Assembly: GCA_017405115.1 (NCBI GenBank)
Contig: JAFRBA010000205.1
Span: 10,743 to 74,742 of the forward strand
Reading direction: 5' to 3'
Origin: Kiritimatiellia bacterium
GTDB taxonomy: Bacteria > Verrucomicrobiota > Kiritimatiellia > RFP12 > UBA1067
DNA: 64,000 nucleotides
In this document: piece after piece, positions 63,579-64,000 of the stretch
How positions within the stretch are numbered: position 1 is the first letter of the stretch
Layout of the letters: every line of letters begins with the position of its first letter
Position numbers and translations under genes: made by a program
The notes under the pieces: model-generated
The model's database searches: none
What the model was told of the DNA's origin: nothing
Seen by the model: only the letters and a program-made list of their open reading frames with translations

Positions 63579-64000
63579 CTATGGCGCGGCGTGCGGGTCT
63601 TTCTTCTCGAAATACTCAACGTGTCGTTTTAGCCTGAAGTCTTCCCGGCACTGCGCCTCGGTCCTTATCGGCCTGCCGATGAATTCTTCCACCATCGCCC
63701 TGGCCCTGGCGACAGTATTGGAAGGAACGCCGTATGTCCTGTATGAAAATATCCGCTCGACGCTGCGCAACCTGTTTTCGTATTCATCCATGCCGTCATA
63801 GTATAAATGACGCCATATGTGCCACTCGTTATAGGCGTCCTCGCCCACCTCTGCCGGGGTTGGCGCTTTCTGCAGACGATGCTTAGGTCGTAGGCACTTT
63901 ATGCGAAGCCTCTTCCACTTGAGATACTTGATTTCATACTCAATCTCTTTTTCAAACTCCAGATCGCGCCGTTGGGAACGACTCAGGTTTATGTTTTTCA
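63579..64000 (-). CDS. Unknown protein; start codon straddles the window edge
   Basis: The reading frame is open to the last base: the final bases read TG-AAA-AAC-ATA, so one more base (A) outside the window would complete an ATG and give a 140-residue protein. The N-terminal third is basic and helical (KEIEYEIKYLKWKRLRIK); the rest contains EWHIWRHLYYDGMDEYENRLRSVE and a conserved-looking GVPSNTVARARAMVEEFIG. No family recognised. A shorter start at GTG 63848 is possible. Confidence 0.6.
   Translation of the reverse strand, partial: KNINLSRSQRRDLEFEKEIEYEIKYLKWKRLRIKCLRPKHRLQKAPTPAEVGEDAYNEWHIWRHLYYDGMDEYENRLRSVERIFSYRTYGVPSNTVARARAMVEEFIGRPIRTEAQCREDFRLKRHVEYFEKKDPHAAP

Overview
The window looks like one chromosomal segment of a high-GC, probably anaerobic, plant-polysaccharide-degrading bacterium of the PVC group, most likely Kiritimatiellota/Verrucomicrobiota or Lentisphaerota. 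The reasons are autotransporter-type beta-strand-repeat proteins, many signal-peptide or Tat-leader glycosidases with CBM9-like domains, a DUF4838 protein, a DUF6067-like protein, and XylR-type regulators (LacI-like sensor plus AraC HTH). This placement is inference from gene content; there is no rRNA or tRNA here. TGA is the stop in several ATGA overlaps, so the code is standard.

Layout. 1-2610 (+): a histidine kinase cut by the window edge and its response regulator. 2661-14044 (-): a six-gene operon (CE15 glucuronoyl esterase, GH-A glycosidase, beta-strand-repeat protein, CBM9 glycosidase-like protein, mannonate/fructuronate-type SDR, second copy of the GH-A glycosidase). 14185-15603 (-): AAA ATPase with a PD-(D/E)XK-like tail and its own palindromic control region. 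15803-18700 (-): sodium:solute symporter and glucuronate isomerase, divergent from a XylR-type regulator (18793-19962 +). 19997-20667 (-): VapBC-type toxin-antitoxin pair. 20814-36828 (-): a run of eight tightly spaced genes (PIG-L deacetylase, large beta-strand-repeat/LamG protein, lipoprotein glycosidase-like protein, TIM-barrel-like protein, Tat metallophosphatase, GH51-esterase fusion, GH2, secreted tyrosine phosphatase), with a truncated metallophosphatase copy upstream. 37172-40930 (-): L-fucose-isomerase-like enzyme, MFS sugar porter and class II aldolase, divergent from a second XylR-type regulator. 42257-46760 (-): valS and a GspE/PilB ATPase. 46813-63530 (-): a second secreted-enzyme block (LamG-CBM9-DUF6067 gene split by an in-frame TGA, GH31, beta-propeller, GH-A/CBM9, Tat phosphoesterase/PQQ propeller, F5/8 discoidin protein, DUF4838 protein). 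63579-64000 (-): an unknown gene running to the edge.

How it works together (inference): the CE15 esterase and glycosidases release glucuronate-decorated xylan fragments; the symporter imports uronate; UxaC and the SDR carry it to mannonate. A 40-bp element with 30 identities lies at exactly the same distance from the -10 box of both the CE15 operon and the symporter-uxaC operon, so the divergent XylR-type protein probably controls both.

The most unusual signal is a set of short repeat elements built into conserved genes without breaking them. Perfectly folding 57-bp palindromes (one a four-way cloverleaf found in both uxaC and the isomerase gene; another in the SDR gene), a 120-bp relative, and a 39-bp hairpin present twice in valS with compensatory stem changes all have lengths divisible by three and are translated. 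Heptad and octad arrays also interrupt valS, uxaC, the MFS gene and the symporter tail, and fill one intergenic gap. A second theme is TGGTATAAT extended -10 boxes lying only 7-9 nt from start codons, suggesting leaderless mRNAs. No gene-free stretch exceeds 300 bases.
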